From assembly GCA_022702705.1 (NCBI GenBank), contig CM040424.1, positions 81,393,729 to 81,457,728 of the forward strand: 64,000 nucleotides of DNA, given 5' to 3'. This DNA comes from Papilionanthe hookeriana x Papilionanthe teres. Its lineage: Eukaryota; Streptophyta; Magnoliopsida; Asparagales; Orchidaceae. The notes under the pieces are model-generated. The model searched no databases, was not told the DNA's origin, and saw nothing but the letters and a program-made list of their open reading frames with translations. Position numbers and translations under genes: made by a program. This document shows positions 1 through 13,600 of the stretch, one piece after another; position 1 is the stretch's first letter, and each line of letters begins with the position of its first letter.

Positions 1-237
1 AATGAAACATTTCATTTATTGGACGTGTTTTCTGAATAATTTCATATTCTAACATTATACTTCTTATTATGTTTAAAATAAAGCCCGACTTCAAACTCAT
101 TTTCTAAAAAAATTTTAAAAAATCATATTAAAAATCGTGGCAAGCAAGTAAGTGTGAGTTTGGGAGAACTTATTCACCTGTTTTAAAAAAAAAATTTTGA
201 CGTGTTTTTAAAAACTCATTTTCATTTTTGTATTAAA

Positions 238-269
238 AGCGGATCGCAGGTAAGACCCCGCGATCCGCT
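238..269. repeat. short perfect inverted repeat
   Basis: Two 10-base arms, AGCGGATCGC and GCGATCCGCT, flank a 12-base spacer. The structure sits at the edge of the CTC/TCG-rich stretch that follows. It could form a hairpin in DNA or RNA, but I see no terminator or element boundary attached to it, so its role is unknown. Confidence 0.6.
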
Positions 270-288
270 TAATGCTTGAGCGAAAGAC

Positions 289-430
289 TCCGCTGCCCTC
301 GCTATCGCCCTCGCTCTCACTGCCCTCGGTCTCACTCTCGCTCTCGCTACTCTCCGCCCGAAAGACTCCGCGCGCTCTCGCTCTCGCTCTTCGTTCGAAA
401 TGACGCATTCGCTCTCGCTGTTCTCCACCC
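289..430. repeat. CTCTCG-rich low-complexity tract
   Basis: Degenerate TCGCTC/CTCTCG hexamer-like repetition with strong strand asymmetry (pyrimidines on +, purines on -). The bias keeps reading frames open on both strands and explains Glu/Ser/Arg-rich translations here. I see no conserved protein signature and do not call a gene. Confidence 0.6.
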
Positions 431-761
431 GAAGCGCCGCATTCGGGAGCGGAGACTGTAAACAAGAGGGAGCCGACCAAATTCTGTGTTATCATCCTCT
501 CAATCATGGTCTCTGAAGACTCGCCATCATCAAAAGCTCTCGAGCACCCCACGCTTACAAATTCTCTAGTTCTTTCTGGAATGAAGTGCTCGACGAAAAT
601 CACAACAGAGCAATAGATGCGATGCAGAGGACCATAATAAAAAATGAAAGCATAGGACTTTCTAATCTCTATGCGAGAGACCATCGGAAAGCAGAAGATG
701 ACTCCTGAAATTTCTTATAAAGCTGAAAATAATTACTGTCAAGCAGACTTTTGCTGTATGG

Positions 762-815
762 AAAATTTGAAGTTTAGGTGTTATATATGTAAGCACATAA
801 GATTTAAGTATACAT
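762..815. repeat. fragment of MITE-like family A
   Basis: Matches the right half of the palindromic repeat at 7048-7298 (shared words such as GAAGTTTAGGTG and ATATGTAAG.ACATAAGA). No left half is visible, so it is a truncated copy. Confidence 0.45.
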
Positions 816-1134
816 TATAGTTTTTTCAGAAATTGAAGGGCAACACGAATTTTGATAGTTTACTATATACAATTTATTAAAATGATGGATAATTCATTCT
901 CAGTTCATAGCAATTTCTTCATTTGTAGGGTAATCAACTATTTTTAAAACGCACAAACCAAACAACTAAACAACTTATCCAAAACAGGGTTAGAATGATC
1001 ATTTATCCAGAATCAGTTGTTTTTCAAATGTAGAAACCAAACAACGAGACAGCTTATCTCGATCAGCTGTTTATCTTAATATTATCAAGATATCTGAATA
1101 AATTGGATAAACTGCAGCTCCCCCAAACAAGAAG

Positions 1135-1444
1135 AAATATTACATCAGGACTCCGCACGTAGAGCTACGTGCGGAGTCCAGTAGGATCGCTCCACCTGGT
1201 GCGCCCGAGAAAAAAAAAAATAGAATAACACGGGGAATATTCCCCCGTGTTATTCATGTGTTGTTTTGCTTCGGAATATTCCCGTATTATAATAACACAC
1301 TGAATAACACATGAATAACATACGTAATAATACGTGAATATCGTCCGTGTTATTCGACTTTTTCTTTTTTCTCGCTGCAGCACTAAATAACGCGATCCTA
1401 TTGGAATCCGCACGTAGCTCTACGTGCGGAGTCGTGTAATATTT
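1135..1444. mobile_element. hairpin MITE (about 310 bp) in the leuD promoter region
   Basis: The ends are long inverted repeats of about 50 bp: AAATATTACA..., then a subterminal hairpin, then AGGATCG on the left, mirrored on the right. The left hairpin (1148-1179) has 15-base arms, GGACTCCGCACGTAG and its complement, around AG; the right copy (1403-1433) is nearly identical. The interior contains further palindromes such as AATAACACGGGG/CCCCCGTGTTATT. There is no coding capacity. The right end is about 95 bp from the start codon of the downstream gene, so the element forms its proximal promoter. The superfamily is not assigned because I see no clear target duplication. Confidence 0.8.
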
Positions 1445-1538
1445 TTTTCCCCAGCAGACCCTAAACCCAAGAAGACGACCACCCTCCTCCCATAAGAAGC
1501 AACCGACTGCCGTTCTCTCTCGCACCTAATTCGCGGCA

Positions 1539-2297
1539 ATGGCGACAGCAGCGCCTTCCAAGTCTATACACTTCTTCCAGCTCGATAAAACTCCCGTCTT
1601 TCCCTATCGCCACTCGATCTCCAACCTCCAAATCCCAACTCTCACCTCTCCTCTCAAAACCCTAACCCTAACTCCTAGAAGATCCTTCGTCGCCCCTCTA
1701 TTCGCCGCCGCTGACAATAACCCTACCTCCTCCAGCCCCATCAAAACCTTCCACGGAATCTGCTACGTTGTCGGCGACAACATTGATACTGATCAAATTA
1801 TCCCAGCCGAACACCTCACTCTCGTCCCATCCAAGCCCGACGAGTACCGCAAGCTCGGCTCCCTTGCTTTCGTCGGCCTCCCGACTGCCTCATACCCCGT
1901 TCCATTTGTCAACCCCGGGGATACCTCGACTCGTTTCTCGGTCGTCATCGGGGGAGACAACTTCGGATGCGGGTCCTCTCGCGAGCACGCTCCTGTTGCG
2001 ATCGGAGCCTCAGGTGCCCGCGTTGTCGTGGCGGAGAGCTATGCGCGGATCTTCTTCAGGAACTGCGTGGCCACCGGTGAGGTCTACCCTTTGGAGACGG
2101 AGGAGGTCGGGATCTGGAAGGAGTGCTCTACTGGGGACACTGTGACTGTTGATCTTGCAGGGAACCGCTTGATTAATCACACTAAGGGGAAAGAATATAA
2201 GCTGAAGCCGATTGGGGATGCCGGGCCGGTGATTGAGGCGGGAGGGATTTTTGCTTATGCGAGAAAAACGGGAATGATTGCTTCTACGGCTGCTTAA
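1539..2297 (+). CDS. leuD (IPMI SSU): 3-isopropylmalate dehydratase small subunit, chloroplastic
   Basis: Encodes 252 residues in one exon. With the large subunit the product isomerises 2-isopropylmalate to 3-isopropylmalate in plastid leucine biosynthesis; relatives also serve Met-chain elongation in glucosinolate-making plants. Residues 1 to about 56 are Ser/Thr/Pro-rich, short of acidic residues, and look like a transit peptide. The aconitase-type swivel domain follows: VGDNIDTDQIIPAEHL near 78-93, then the hallmark GGDNFGCGSSREHAPVA loop near 137-153, and YARIFFRNC near 168-176. The length matches plant small subunits of about 250 residues. The start codon lies in GCGGCAATGGCG, a good plant context, and an upstream start would drop the transit peptide. 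The reading frame is intact. It is convergent with the H+-ATPase gene, and a hairpin MITE lies immediately upstream. Confidence 0.96.
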   Translation: MATAAPSKSIHFFQLDKTPVFPYRHSISNLQIPTLTSPLKTLTLTPRRSFVAPLFAAADNNPTSSSPIKTFHGICYVVGDNIDTDQIIPAEHLTLVPSKPDEYRKLGSLAFVGLPTASYPVPFVNPGDTSTRFSVVIGGDNFGCGSSREHAPVAIGASGARVVVAESYARIFFRNCVATGEVYPLETEEVGIWKECSTGDTVTVDLAGNRLINHTKGKEYKLKPIGDAGPVIEAGGIFAYARKTGMIASTAA

Positions 2298-4600
2298 ATT
2301 TAGGTAAAAGTTATCTTCTTTTTTGTGGAATAATCCATGTTCATTAACACCTTCTGACTCTAGAGATTGCTTTTGAGTTGATGAAGTGGTTGTTGGTGTT
2401 CTTGTAGTGGTCTTGAATTATTGAGATGGATGGCTTGAAGTTTGATTAGAACTGTATACATATGACTTTTGGGTATCTTTTTGGCTGTTGGCAGGTAGAG
2501 GATTTCATCGAGTCCTGTATTTATTTAGAGAAATTTGCATGTCTAATGCCTAAAGTTTGATATTTGCATTTATAGCTCATTGGTATTAAAAATCTATGCA
2601 TGGAAAGCTTTATACAGGATAAAAATATAAATATAGTTTTTATGGGGTATTTGAAATAGGGAAATAATATGCATTTGTTTTATAAATATGCATATAAGTC
2701 TTCTTTAACAATATAAACATAACCTATGTTGTTAAGACAATTTATGTGTATTTTAGATATTTGTGAAAGTCTAATATTATTTCATGTAAGACTTAAGGAG
2801 TCTTGTTTCTTCAGGATTGTATGTTTCTTGTTGTCAGTTAATTTCACTTTATTTTTTAAGCTTAGGAAAGCATGATAAGCATAAGAGCTGTTCCTTATTT
2901 GGAGGGATTTTAGTATAATATTGTCATTAAGATAATTGGAGTGATTATGATGATGTTTAGGGCATCAATGGTGGTAGGTATTTTATCTCTAGGTGTGCAA
3001 TAGGATTAGGAGATCAAATGACTCTGTCATCAGTATGAAATTTTTTAAATAATACGATAATTAGACTGGCTAAGATGAACACTCCAATGTTGATCTGTAT
3101 TAATGGAGGATTAACAGATTAGATTATTTTTATAATAATATTATTTTCATGCAAATAACCTTAATGTTGATCTCAGACTAGCAAAGAGTGTGAATGATGA
3201 TGCAAAATGATCGATATGTTCATAAGATCATTAGACCTATCGTGGGACTACCAAAACATGGTTTGAATCTTAATGGGATTGTATGTTACCTAATACAGTT
3301 ACTGTTAGGCTATTCTTCTTGAAAACTAAGGTGACAGCAAAAATGATTTACCTCGTAAAATAAAACTCTTCCTCTATAAGGCAATACAAATTTATCTTAG
3401 AAGGTGATGCATTGCTTCTTTTTAGAATTTTGAGATTTTCAATCCTTATGGTGCAAATTAATTCTATTGAACTATTTCCCCATAAAAGAGAACTAAATGA
3501 AGAAGCTGTTGGGCCTAACTTAGATTAGCAAATCTACTGTGTGGATAAGAGCTAATTCCCCTTCCAAGCATTCTGAGAGATCAATTCAATGATGCTGCCA
3601 ATATTAAATAATGTACTGAGCAGCATGCTGTTTCAATCATTTGTTTAAATGTATTATGCCAAAATTAAGAAATATTATATTATAAACTGTCATGTTACAT
3701 TTATTATTTGGAAGTCTGAATGCATCTAATTGTATTTGAAAGCTAAAAGTTTCAACCCTGAGATCAGCTTAAGTTATACTTGCTTCGAACATTGCATCTA
3801 TGTAGTTTTGAAATGCACATGATCATATGTAATCAACCTTATATTTTGCCTTTTAATAAATATAAACAAATTAAATGAAATAAAATTTTACTGTAATAAT
3901 TAATAATTTAATCTTGTAGTTATGTAATTAAAGTGTTGTATAAATTTATATAAATAACACTATTTATAAATGCATCAACTTTAGCACTATAACAACAAAA
4001 TTAATACATTCTTACACCATTTCAACAAAATCAGTCAATCTAACACCAGCAAACCTTCCAACTTGATTTTGTCTTCTGATCAATTTGTTGTTTGTTGTTT
4101 GTGATCAATTTGGAAGAGTGTTTGCATACATAATTAATTCTAAATTTATTATAAAATAATAGCTAGAAGTTTTAAAGCATTTCTCTAAAGAAAATCAGAC
4201 ATTATCTTCCTTATTAAATGTTAAAAAAAAATGCAGCAAAGTATATCAACAATCAATGATATAAAAGCAATGTTTATTACACCTTTATATCAAAATTTTT
4301 AAAATATTCTAAGTTTCTTTTTAATTGACTTTATGATAATTAATTGATGAGCTCATCACCCAAACATGAAAGATAACAATTACTCAATTGCAGCCAAAAA
4401 GCTTTCATACAAATTCGATTTACAAACTTCAGCTAGCAGAACTTCTGTTCTACAAATAACAAATACTTTAACTTATTAAAGAAGACAAGAAGAAACAATA
4501 ATAGAATTCTTATATGACCAAAAAAAAAAAGAAGCACACAACGTAAAACTGCTTGAAAACATTTAAAACAAGCAAAGAATGTTGTTGAACATTCCCTCAA
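2298..4600. other. AT-rich convergent intergenic region
   Basis: About 2.3 kb between the two convergent stop codons. It should hold both 3' UTRs. I find no further coding signature, RNA gene or clearly bounded repeat. Short AT-rich runs (for example 3850-4020) are the only notable texture. Confidence 0.6.
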
Positions 4601-7600
4601 TTACAGAGTGTAGTGCTGGTTATAGTTATCAATATCCAAGCCCTTCAATTTGGCAGCAGTTTCCACCTTTGCTTTCAACGTTGTCAGCTCCCTTAACCTG
4701 CATTAGTGATAAAAGAATAAGTTAACACTCACTTTACAATACTGATTTAAGTTAACAATAAGATAAAATTGGTTCAAATAAGTTCAGAAGCTAAATGGAA
4801 TGCCTGATGAACACAAGTACATAACAAATAAATGAGTAAAATGGCAAAATAGTCCCTTCGTCATATTAGTTCCAGAGTTCATAAAAGTGTTAAATTAGCC
4901 TCTAGACATAAGGGCGAAAATAAGCGCATATAGAAAGGTACATGAGTTGCATTGACATTTTTATAAAATCTAGGACTACAATGATCATCAACAAAGAATT
5001 AGGGGATCATTTTGATACTTTTCTTTTTAATAAATCCAGATTATTTTTATTAGTTACTCTAATTTCAACTACAAAACTCACCTCTCTATCTCTGCACGTT
5101 TTCTGGCTTCTTCAGCCATCTGATTAATATCAGAGACTGTACGAGAGAATTTTGGTTCTGCAGTCTGAAGGCCATGAAGCGTACGCTGCTCAAGAGCCCA
5201 TGCGGCTTTACGAGCTTCGCGACCAAAGTCGTTCTTTCTTGTGAAGGCCATCTGAGAAATTCAAATGTAGGCATAAAGATCACAATAAAAAATGGGCATT
5301 TACATTGATACCACTCAATTCTTATGTATTTACATATCTAACACCTAAACTTTACTTTTTTACATTTACACCAACCAAATCTTTCATATCACATAAAGCA
5401 TATCACCATTTTTTACTTTTTAAAAAGTGAAATACATATTTTCATGCATAGGTAATGCGGCGAAGAATATTACATGGATGCCATTTTAGACTTGGAGTTT
5501 ATAAAAGTGCTAACTTAATCAAGACACTTTTAGTTGGGACTAAAATAGTCATCCCTATTTTAGCCCATATTAAAAGGTTCCAGAGACTAAATTGACACTT
5601 TTATAGATTTTAGGACTAAAATGATCTCTTGAAAAGAATCAGAGAATTATTTTGACATTCTTCTCATAATGTGGCATATATGTAAAAATTGAAGTTTAGG
5701 TAATAGATATGTAAGTACTTAGGAAATGAGTGGTATGTATGTAAATCTACCTAAAAATAAGTATGAATAAGATTCAGACAAGAAAACTTTGATGTTTGGT
5801 TACCTTATTATCCAAGACCAAGTTCCAGGCTTTCCCACTCATGGCATATCGAACAGCAATTTTGATTGGATCAAGCAGTAAGTAGACAGCAATATTATAA
5901 ATCCAGATAACTCCTGTCCAACCCCAACCAATTCCTCTGATTCCGGCGAAGTCCCAGTCAGCAACGGCAGTTAGCACACTCGCAATCTACATCAATGAGT
6001 CAAAGTGCTATGTTTATATGTCTTATATCCTGAGCTACATTTTGTTAATAAAGCAACAATTTCTTCTCGTTTGTTTGTTCTCCAATTGTTCCAATAAATT
6101 TGCTTCATTTTCACTAGAAATAATGATTGGTTTCACAAAAATAAGAATGATATAAAAAGAATGATTTTTTAAGGATGTGCCGAGAAAGAATGGCATCAAC
6201 ACATGGAGCCTACAATATTAGCATTCCGAGAGCTTCAAAGGTAGCAATGTTATTTGATTTAGAATTACGAGTTATATAGTTCAAAGTCCACTATATCAGA
6301 AGTATGTTAAGGCAAAGTTCGCTTTTGCACAATTCCGAACAAAGTTTCAAAGAACATATTAACCTTGCAGATAGTAGGAAACTAAGAGGCCCTGTGGGAT
6401 TACTTCTATTTTTAATTTTATTTTGTTTTGTTTATATTTTGATTTGAAACAAAACATATTTGTTATGTTTGATCAAGATATGGTTGCTTTTGAAAATACT
6501 CAAAATTTAAAAATTATTTTGTGTAATTCAAAAATATTTTTATTTATTTTTAAAAGCAAAGGGGAAAAAAATGATCCCAGACAAGGCCTAATCCTCCAAA
6601 CTATGAAAGGCAAGATGGCGCACTGACCAGTTGAGCGACAAAAAATGCAGCAACGAGAAGAAGACCAGGTCTTTCCAAGAAAGACCAACTTCTGGAGCGA
6701 GTCACGAAGATTAAAGCCTGGCTAATGGTGCTGACTTGCAGGTATACAGCCGAAGCCAACTCTTGCGAATTATAGAAGAGAGCAATGTTATCTTGTGGGT
6801 TTATTTTGTTCTTGTTGAAGTTCTTCACCTTGAATATTTTCTGCACAAATGTTAGCAAGTAGATCAGTTATCCACAGATGGTTTCCTGTATGATTCATGC
6901 TTAGCTGGTCATTAAACCACAATCATTAAGAAAATAAAGGGTGTAAGGATAGCAAGTGCTCATATACTAACTTTCTGTAAATTGAACTATAATATATCAA
7001 TACTTCAAAATTATATATAGGAAATTCCCTCGTTAGAAAAAAAAAGGGGGCATTTACATGCATACCATATAAATCTTATAAATTTACATATCTAACGCCT
7101 AAACTTTGATATTTACATGCATACAACTCATATATTTAACATCACATTAAAAATATCACTATTATTAACTTTTTAAAAGTGAAATGCACATTTTCATGCA
7201 TAGATTTATGGCAACAAAGAATTATAAATGTGAACATCAAAGTTTAGGTGCTAGATATGTAAATACATAAAAATTTTGCGGTATGTATGTAAATTTCGTT
7301 TAAAAAAAAATCTGAGATCAGTGAACGCAGCTAAAAATTTAGAAGCATGTGTACCTCAAAAAAGTCAGTCTGATGAGCTGCATAATAGAATAGAACAGTG
7401 CTGAGACCAAGATAGATTCCAAGAGCCAATCCAGTTGCAAAAATTTCAGTGAGGTTCCACTTGTCAGGTAGCGGTGAAGGTCGGACCCTGTCCTTGGAAA
7501 TGGTCATGATGGTTCCTGGAAATGGAATAATGCGATTAGGTGAAAAAGCAAAACTAATAATAATAAAAAGTGCAATAACATGGAAAAAGAAACAATGGAA

Positions 7601-10600
7601 ACGAGCCACAAATTTGATACAAACCATCATTCAGAATTGCGATTACAAGAACCATAAATGGAGGAAAATCAAATTTCCAGAAGACGTTCAGCAGCATAAA
7701 TCCAATCTGTTAACATTGAAAGTAAACATGTCAACATATTGCTAATTGTGCTTAAATATCAATTACTTTTCTATAAAGCCAATTGGGCTCGTTTAAGCTA
7801 AAAAGATAAACCACATTCATTATAAAATGAATATGTCAACGATAAGAGACTTTTTCCTATAATTGTTTTTTCTCTCTTCAATGTGCTTAATGTTGCAATG
7901 TTTAATTTTATTTGTATCCACTCCCTAATCCCCAACTAAACTAGGTTTTCCTATTCATTCATATGAGAGTTACACGAGTTAAAACGATATTTTGAGAAAA
8001 TTTTTCCATACTTCTAGCCCTGCTAGTTTTGGTACAGCCTACCATTTTTATTCCTAATATTCCACACAAATATTTTACTTGCCTTGGTGCAGCAACATGT
8101 ACCCACCATTTTGAATGCTCAAAACTCCATTTTCATTTGCTTTATATTCAATAGATACAATTATCACCATTCATCTATTGTCATTTCTTTGCTTCATCTT
8201 TGCTAGTTTTATTATATAATAGAAATTTTAACAATTTTAGAAGATTTTTCAACTAAAAGATCTTTTAAATAACTTGAGTTATAACAATGAAAAAGTACAG
8301 CATATAAAACAGAAAAAAGATAATGAATTATTAGCTGCTTACCACAATACGGACGGTGATTGAAACAGCATATATCTGAAAAATAAAGGTGATGTATTAT
8401 CAATCAGCATCAGTACGTTTAGCATAAATATAATTCTCTATGAAGTACAACTTGAAATGAGATAACAACGTGATTCTTTCTATTTTAACATTCAGTGGCA
8501 TCAAAGATATAATTTAAAATATAACCGGCATTTTTAAAATTTGACTGCCCCATAAGTGCGGAAGGAAACATAATATTTTCAAAAACTTATATACCGTATA
8601 GTTCTTCATCCTCTGAAAAATTGCACGGCTTGTTAAAACAGCACTAATTATCACGCTTAACCCAGGTTCAGTAAGAACTATGTCTGAAGCACTCCGTGCA
8701 GCATCAGTGGAATCAGCTACAGCAATCCCTATATCTGCCTTTTTAAGTGCAGGTGCATCGTTGACACCATCACCAGTCATCCCACAGATATGCTTCCTAG
8801 CCTGAAGTTTCCTCACAATTTCATACTTGTGCTCTAAAACATGAGAAAATTAGATTTAGAAGTGTTGTCCAATATAGAAAAGTTATAAAGATAATGAGTA
8901 AATGCCAAAATATTTCCTTGACTATTTATATTGGATCATTCAAATTAGTCCCGTTCTTTAAATTGGGGTTAAAATAGTCCTCATAGAGGGCTATTTCATC
9001 CCATATTAAAAGGGCAAGGGGGCTAAATTGACACTTTTATATACTCTAAGACTAAGATGGTCCCTGTAAAGTGTAAGGGGATTATCTTGACACTTTTCTC
9101 AAATAAAATTGAATTTACCTGGAAAAACTCCAGCAAAACCATCAGCCTGTTCGATGAGCTCATCAATAGGAAGACCAACAGCATCCTGATCCTTAGTCTC
9201 CCCTAATAAAGATGATGATGGGTACATATTCGTACCCATTCCAAGCCTTCGACCGGTTTCTTTGGCAATGGCCAACTGATCACCTACATAATTTCAAATT
9301 TACAGAAATTAGAAGTATATGACAAGATGGGTTTCATGATTCCTTTTTTTCTACATAATGAGAAAACATGGTCAACCATGTAAAAAGAAGTATACTATCA
9401 CATTCACACACGTAGCATGCTACAGATTTCAATTGAGAAAATTGTCAAAATGGTCCCTGGACCTTCTATAGAAGGCCATTTTAATCCCATAATTTATATA
9501 CGCACCAGTTTAATCCCCAAACTCTTTGCATACGAGCTGAAATAGTCCCAAATGAGTACTATCATAGCCCTGATTAAAAGAGTCCAATGACTAATTTGAC
9601 ACCTTTATAAACACCGAGCTTAAATGACCTCAATTAAATAGTCTGACTATTTTGGCACTTCGCTGGATTTCAATTCAAAGCATAATTGTAGTATCTGGTT
9701 AGATTTAGAAAGAGAGAATGTAGACAAGGTTTTGCACAAAGGGGATCATAGTAAACTATATTTCTGAAAAGAAAATCACACCAACAAAAGTTAATAAAGT
9801 ATAAAAAATGAAACCAATGATTCAATTGAATGTACACATGATCTATTATTAATAAATAATCTATTAGTTGATCTTGGATTTCACAATGAACAAGTCATTT
9901 TAGGTTACATGCATGTCACACAGCCCAAATAGCATAAAAAGGCATAAGAGACAAACCTGTGATCATCTTGACGCTAACTCCCAGATTCAGAGCCCTTCGA
10001 ATCGTTTCCGCACTATCATGGCGAGGAGGATCAAACAGTGGGAGAAGTCCAACAAACTCCCATGGTCCCCCAGGAGAATCCTTTGAACCAGCAGGTACAG
10101 CCTAGACAAAAAGGTGGAAAATAATAGCTCCAGTCAACAATGAACATAGAAAAATAAACCGAGCATACAACAGAAAATCCAGTTGATAAACTAACGAAGA
10201 TAAGCTAACGACTAACCTGATAGGCAACAGCAAGGGAACGAAGCCCTCTTTCAGCAAATTTGTCAATAATTGCATGAACTTTGTTTTCAATTTCTGATTT
10301 GTTCCACGAAAGATTCAGAATCTGCGGAAGTTAAGATTTTTAATTTAGTGGGTATGGTGAGAGCTTAAACCTTGTACTTCTGTAGTTCATACAATCTTCT
10401 TTTGTTGCAGAAAATAAAATTTGTATTCCTTGAAATCCTAAAAATACTATTGCCGTTTGCGCGTACAGAAAATTAATTAAAAATTAGAATAAAACCCAAA
10501 ATAGTCCCCAACTACTCCGATGCGGTTAATTTAGTCCCAGAGTATTAAAAATTGATCTCGATTTATTTCCAAGTGTCAACATGGTTGTTAGACTTTCTGT

Positions 10601-13600
10601 TGGGGTTATTTTAGCTCCAGAGCCTACTAAAGTGTCAATTTAGTCCTCGTGCTTTTTTGATGGGGCCAAAAAAGAAAGTCCCCGTAGAGGATTATTTAAG
10701 CCAATATTAAAAGAATCTGAGGATTAATTTGACACTTTTATAGACTCCCAAAATAAAATGAATCCATGAAAATAGTCAGAAAATTATTTTGACACTTTAC
10801 TCATTTGTTCCCTAAAGGACCAACTGGGATCAAATTTCAATAGTCATATAATTAAACTGGAGCGCTGTAAAATTTTGGGACTGACGGTCACACCTGAATG
10901 CTCGGGAGAATATCTGGAATTTAACAATTTAAAAATTTACAAGGACCTTACTACCTAAGTACCAACAGCATCCTTCATGTAAAATGCAGTAAAAATAATG
11001 ATGGATTTCAACAGCTCTTCAAAAAACATTTCTACATGCTTAAATCTGATTAAATGCGAAAAATATATATACCTGCTCTGGTGCACCTTTGCTTGCCCTA
11101 TGCATTTTACCATCAGCATCTAAGTATGTGAGAGCCGTTCTCTTGTCAGTTGGGTTGAAAGGAAGGAAGTGAACCTCTTGAATACCAGCACGTGCCTATA
11201 GTAATTAAAAAATAGTGTGAGAAGCATCATTCAAACCAGTAAATGAGAGAAACATTCTAACACCGACGTATACTTTAGGTTTTCCAAAGGGTTCCATAGG
11301 GTGAAGTGCAATAAAAGAACAAAGAATTTAACCACCAAACATGCCTAGTATTCATGTTCATTTACGAATCCTAAGTTGCTAAAAAGCCAATGATTTCTAA
11401 AATGAGTGACAAAAATGAAAATATTAAACAGATAAGTGGCAACTAATATGGACAAATTATGAAACAATTATAAAAAGAGTGACATAATGAAGATGAGGGA
11501 ATTAAAAATAAGCTTCATTTGTTTGTATGCATACAAAAAAAGAGTTAAAAATACAGTACTTGGAAAAGTAGATTAAATTAGTGTTAAGAGGATTAAAAAT
11601 AGAAGGAGGGATATGATTTAAAATAGATAAAAATTGTTCAAAATCATTTGAGAAGAATGAATTTATCAGCTCCAATATCACTCAGACAAAAACAAATGAA
11701 AAATATGGATTCATAAAACCAACCCTAATGGCTGGAATAAATCTAATAAGGATGAGCATAAATATTTCACAAACAAAACTACGCAACATGTAATAAGCTG
11801 CAGGAACGTCAGACATAAAGTTCAAACTCATTTTACCTCTTTCAGGTCTGGCAACATGGATATAATTGCGGCATCAATAGCATCCTGATTCTCAAGCCTT
11901 GATGCCCTTGCAGCCATTAAAACTACTAAATCCTTGTCATAACCTTTGGCAAAGACCTGCAACAATGATTGATCGATATAACCCATTAGCAACAAATAAT
12001 AATAAAAAAAAGAAGAAAATTTTGCTGCATGTAGATTCAAAGAAGAACAGCTGTTAATTAGCATTCTATTTGATGAAGTAATAACTGGAGTACATGAAAA
12101 TTTATTGTGAATTAACAAGTTTATCGTATGGATTATAAGAAATATAACCTCAATCAAATTCTTGTCGACAGTGAGCTTGTTAAGAGTTAAGGTTCCTGTT
12201 TTATCACTGCAAAGAACATCCATGCCAGCCATTTCTTCTATAGCAGTCATCCTTTTTGTTATGGCACCCTACAAAATTGAAGAACTACAATAAAGTCCTC
12301 AATCTACGAACTGTTTTCAACATATAAACATGATGTTGGGGGGGAAAAAAAAGTGTAAAAGCATGTAAATTGTAAACCTGTTGAGACAAACGATGTGATC
12401 CAATAGCCATTGTGACAGAAAGGACTGTAGGCATGGCAATCGGGATGCCACCAATAAGCAAAACAAGAATATTATCAACAACGGTTCTATATTTCCTTTC
12501 ATGCAATCCACACATCACTATTATATCAATAACAATTCCAAAAGCAATCGAGCATATACAGAAGTTCCCTATGGCGGCTAAAACCTGCATCACGAGAAAT
12601 AAGTAAAGGCCCAATACAAGCAGTGAAAAATATAAATTCAGAACGAAATGTGCAATAAAATGTTTCTAGGAACAACAGATACCTTCTGAAAATGACCAAC
12701 ATGTGTAGTGGAATCCACAAGATGAGCTGCTTTGCCAAAGAAAGTATGGACTCCAGTAGCAATTACTACTGCTTCTATTTCTCCTTGCTTGCAAGTTGAG
12801 CCTGAGTATACAGCATCGCCGGGGTACTTAGTTACCGGCAGGGATTCTCCAGTAAGAGCAGACTGAAAATTCACAAAAATGTGACAATCATTTATCATGC
12901 CTAAGTAGAAATTTCTAGACGAATTAACACATATACCAGCAATCATAAGCATGCAAAGTTGGTGTATATAAAAAATTAATAAATTGCACAAGAAAGGTGT
13001 ATCTTTGTGGTACATGTACAAACTAAATATCTTCATCATTCGAATTATTTCTTGGATGTGGATTATTCTATGTAAATAGTATAAACTGCAATTAACTCAG
13101 ATATAATCAATAGATTTAAGTGCCAAGAAAAAAAAAATTGTGGACAGCCGAGTTAGGAAGGAGAATTTTAAGATAAATGTGAGGAATACTTGGAACGATA
13201 AGGTACTAAAAAATAGGATTAGGTGATTTCAAAATATGCAGGGGATGGTAGGAGATGCATTAAAAAGATGGGTAAGAAGAGCTGATGTAAAAGATTAGGA
13301 AGTGAGGATGAACCAAAATCAACAACACTATGAGTGAAAACTATTTATATACAATAGAGTTGACAACTCATTCAGCCAATTTGAAATGAATGGAGAGGAG
13401 AATTTATAGAGTCAACCATATATACTTGGTATAAGGCTAATTAAGATGAGGATGATGGCCATAATGCCAATAGAGCAATTCTATTTCATATATTAAGATG
13501 GTGGGTTCTATTTTTTCATGAGAAATGCTCTTTAAACCCACTTAAATCGGCACATTTTCAACATCTCATTTTGAATGCCATAGAATATGTGAAGATGACT

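Noticed and set aside
208..684. 158-residue open frame on the minus strand
   Set aside because: Glu/Ser/Arg-rich part comes from a low-complexity tract; the N-terminal part has no recognisable motif, splice structure or homologue I know.
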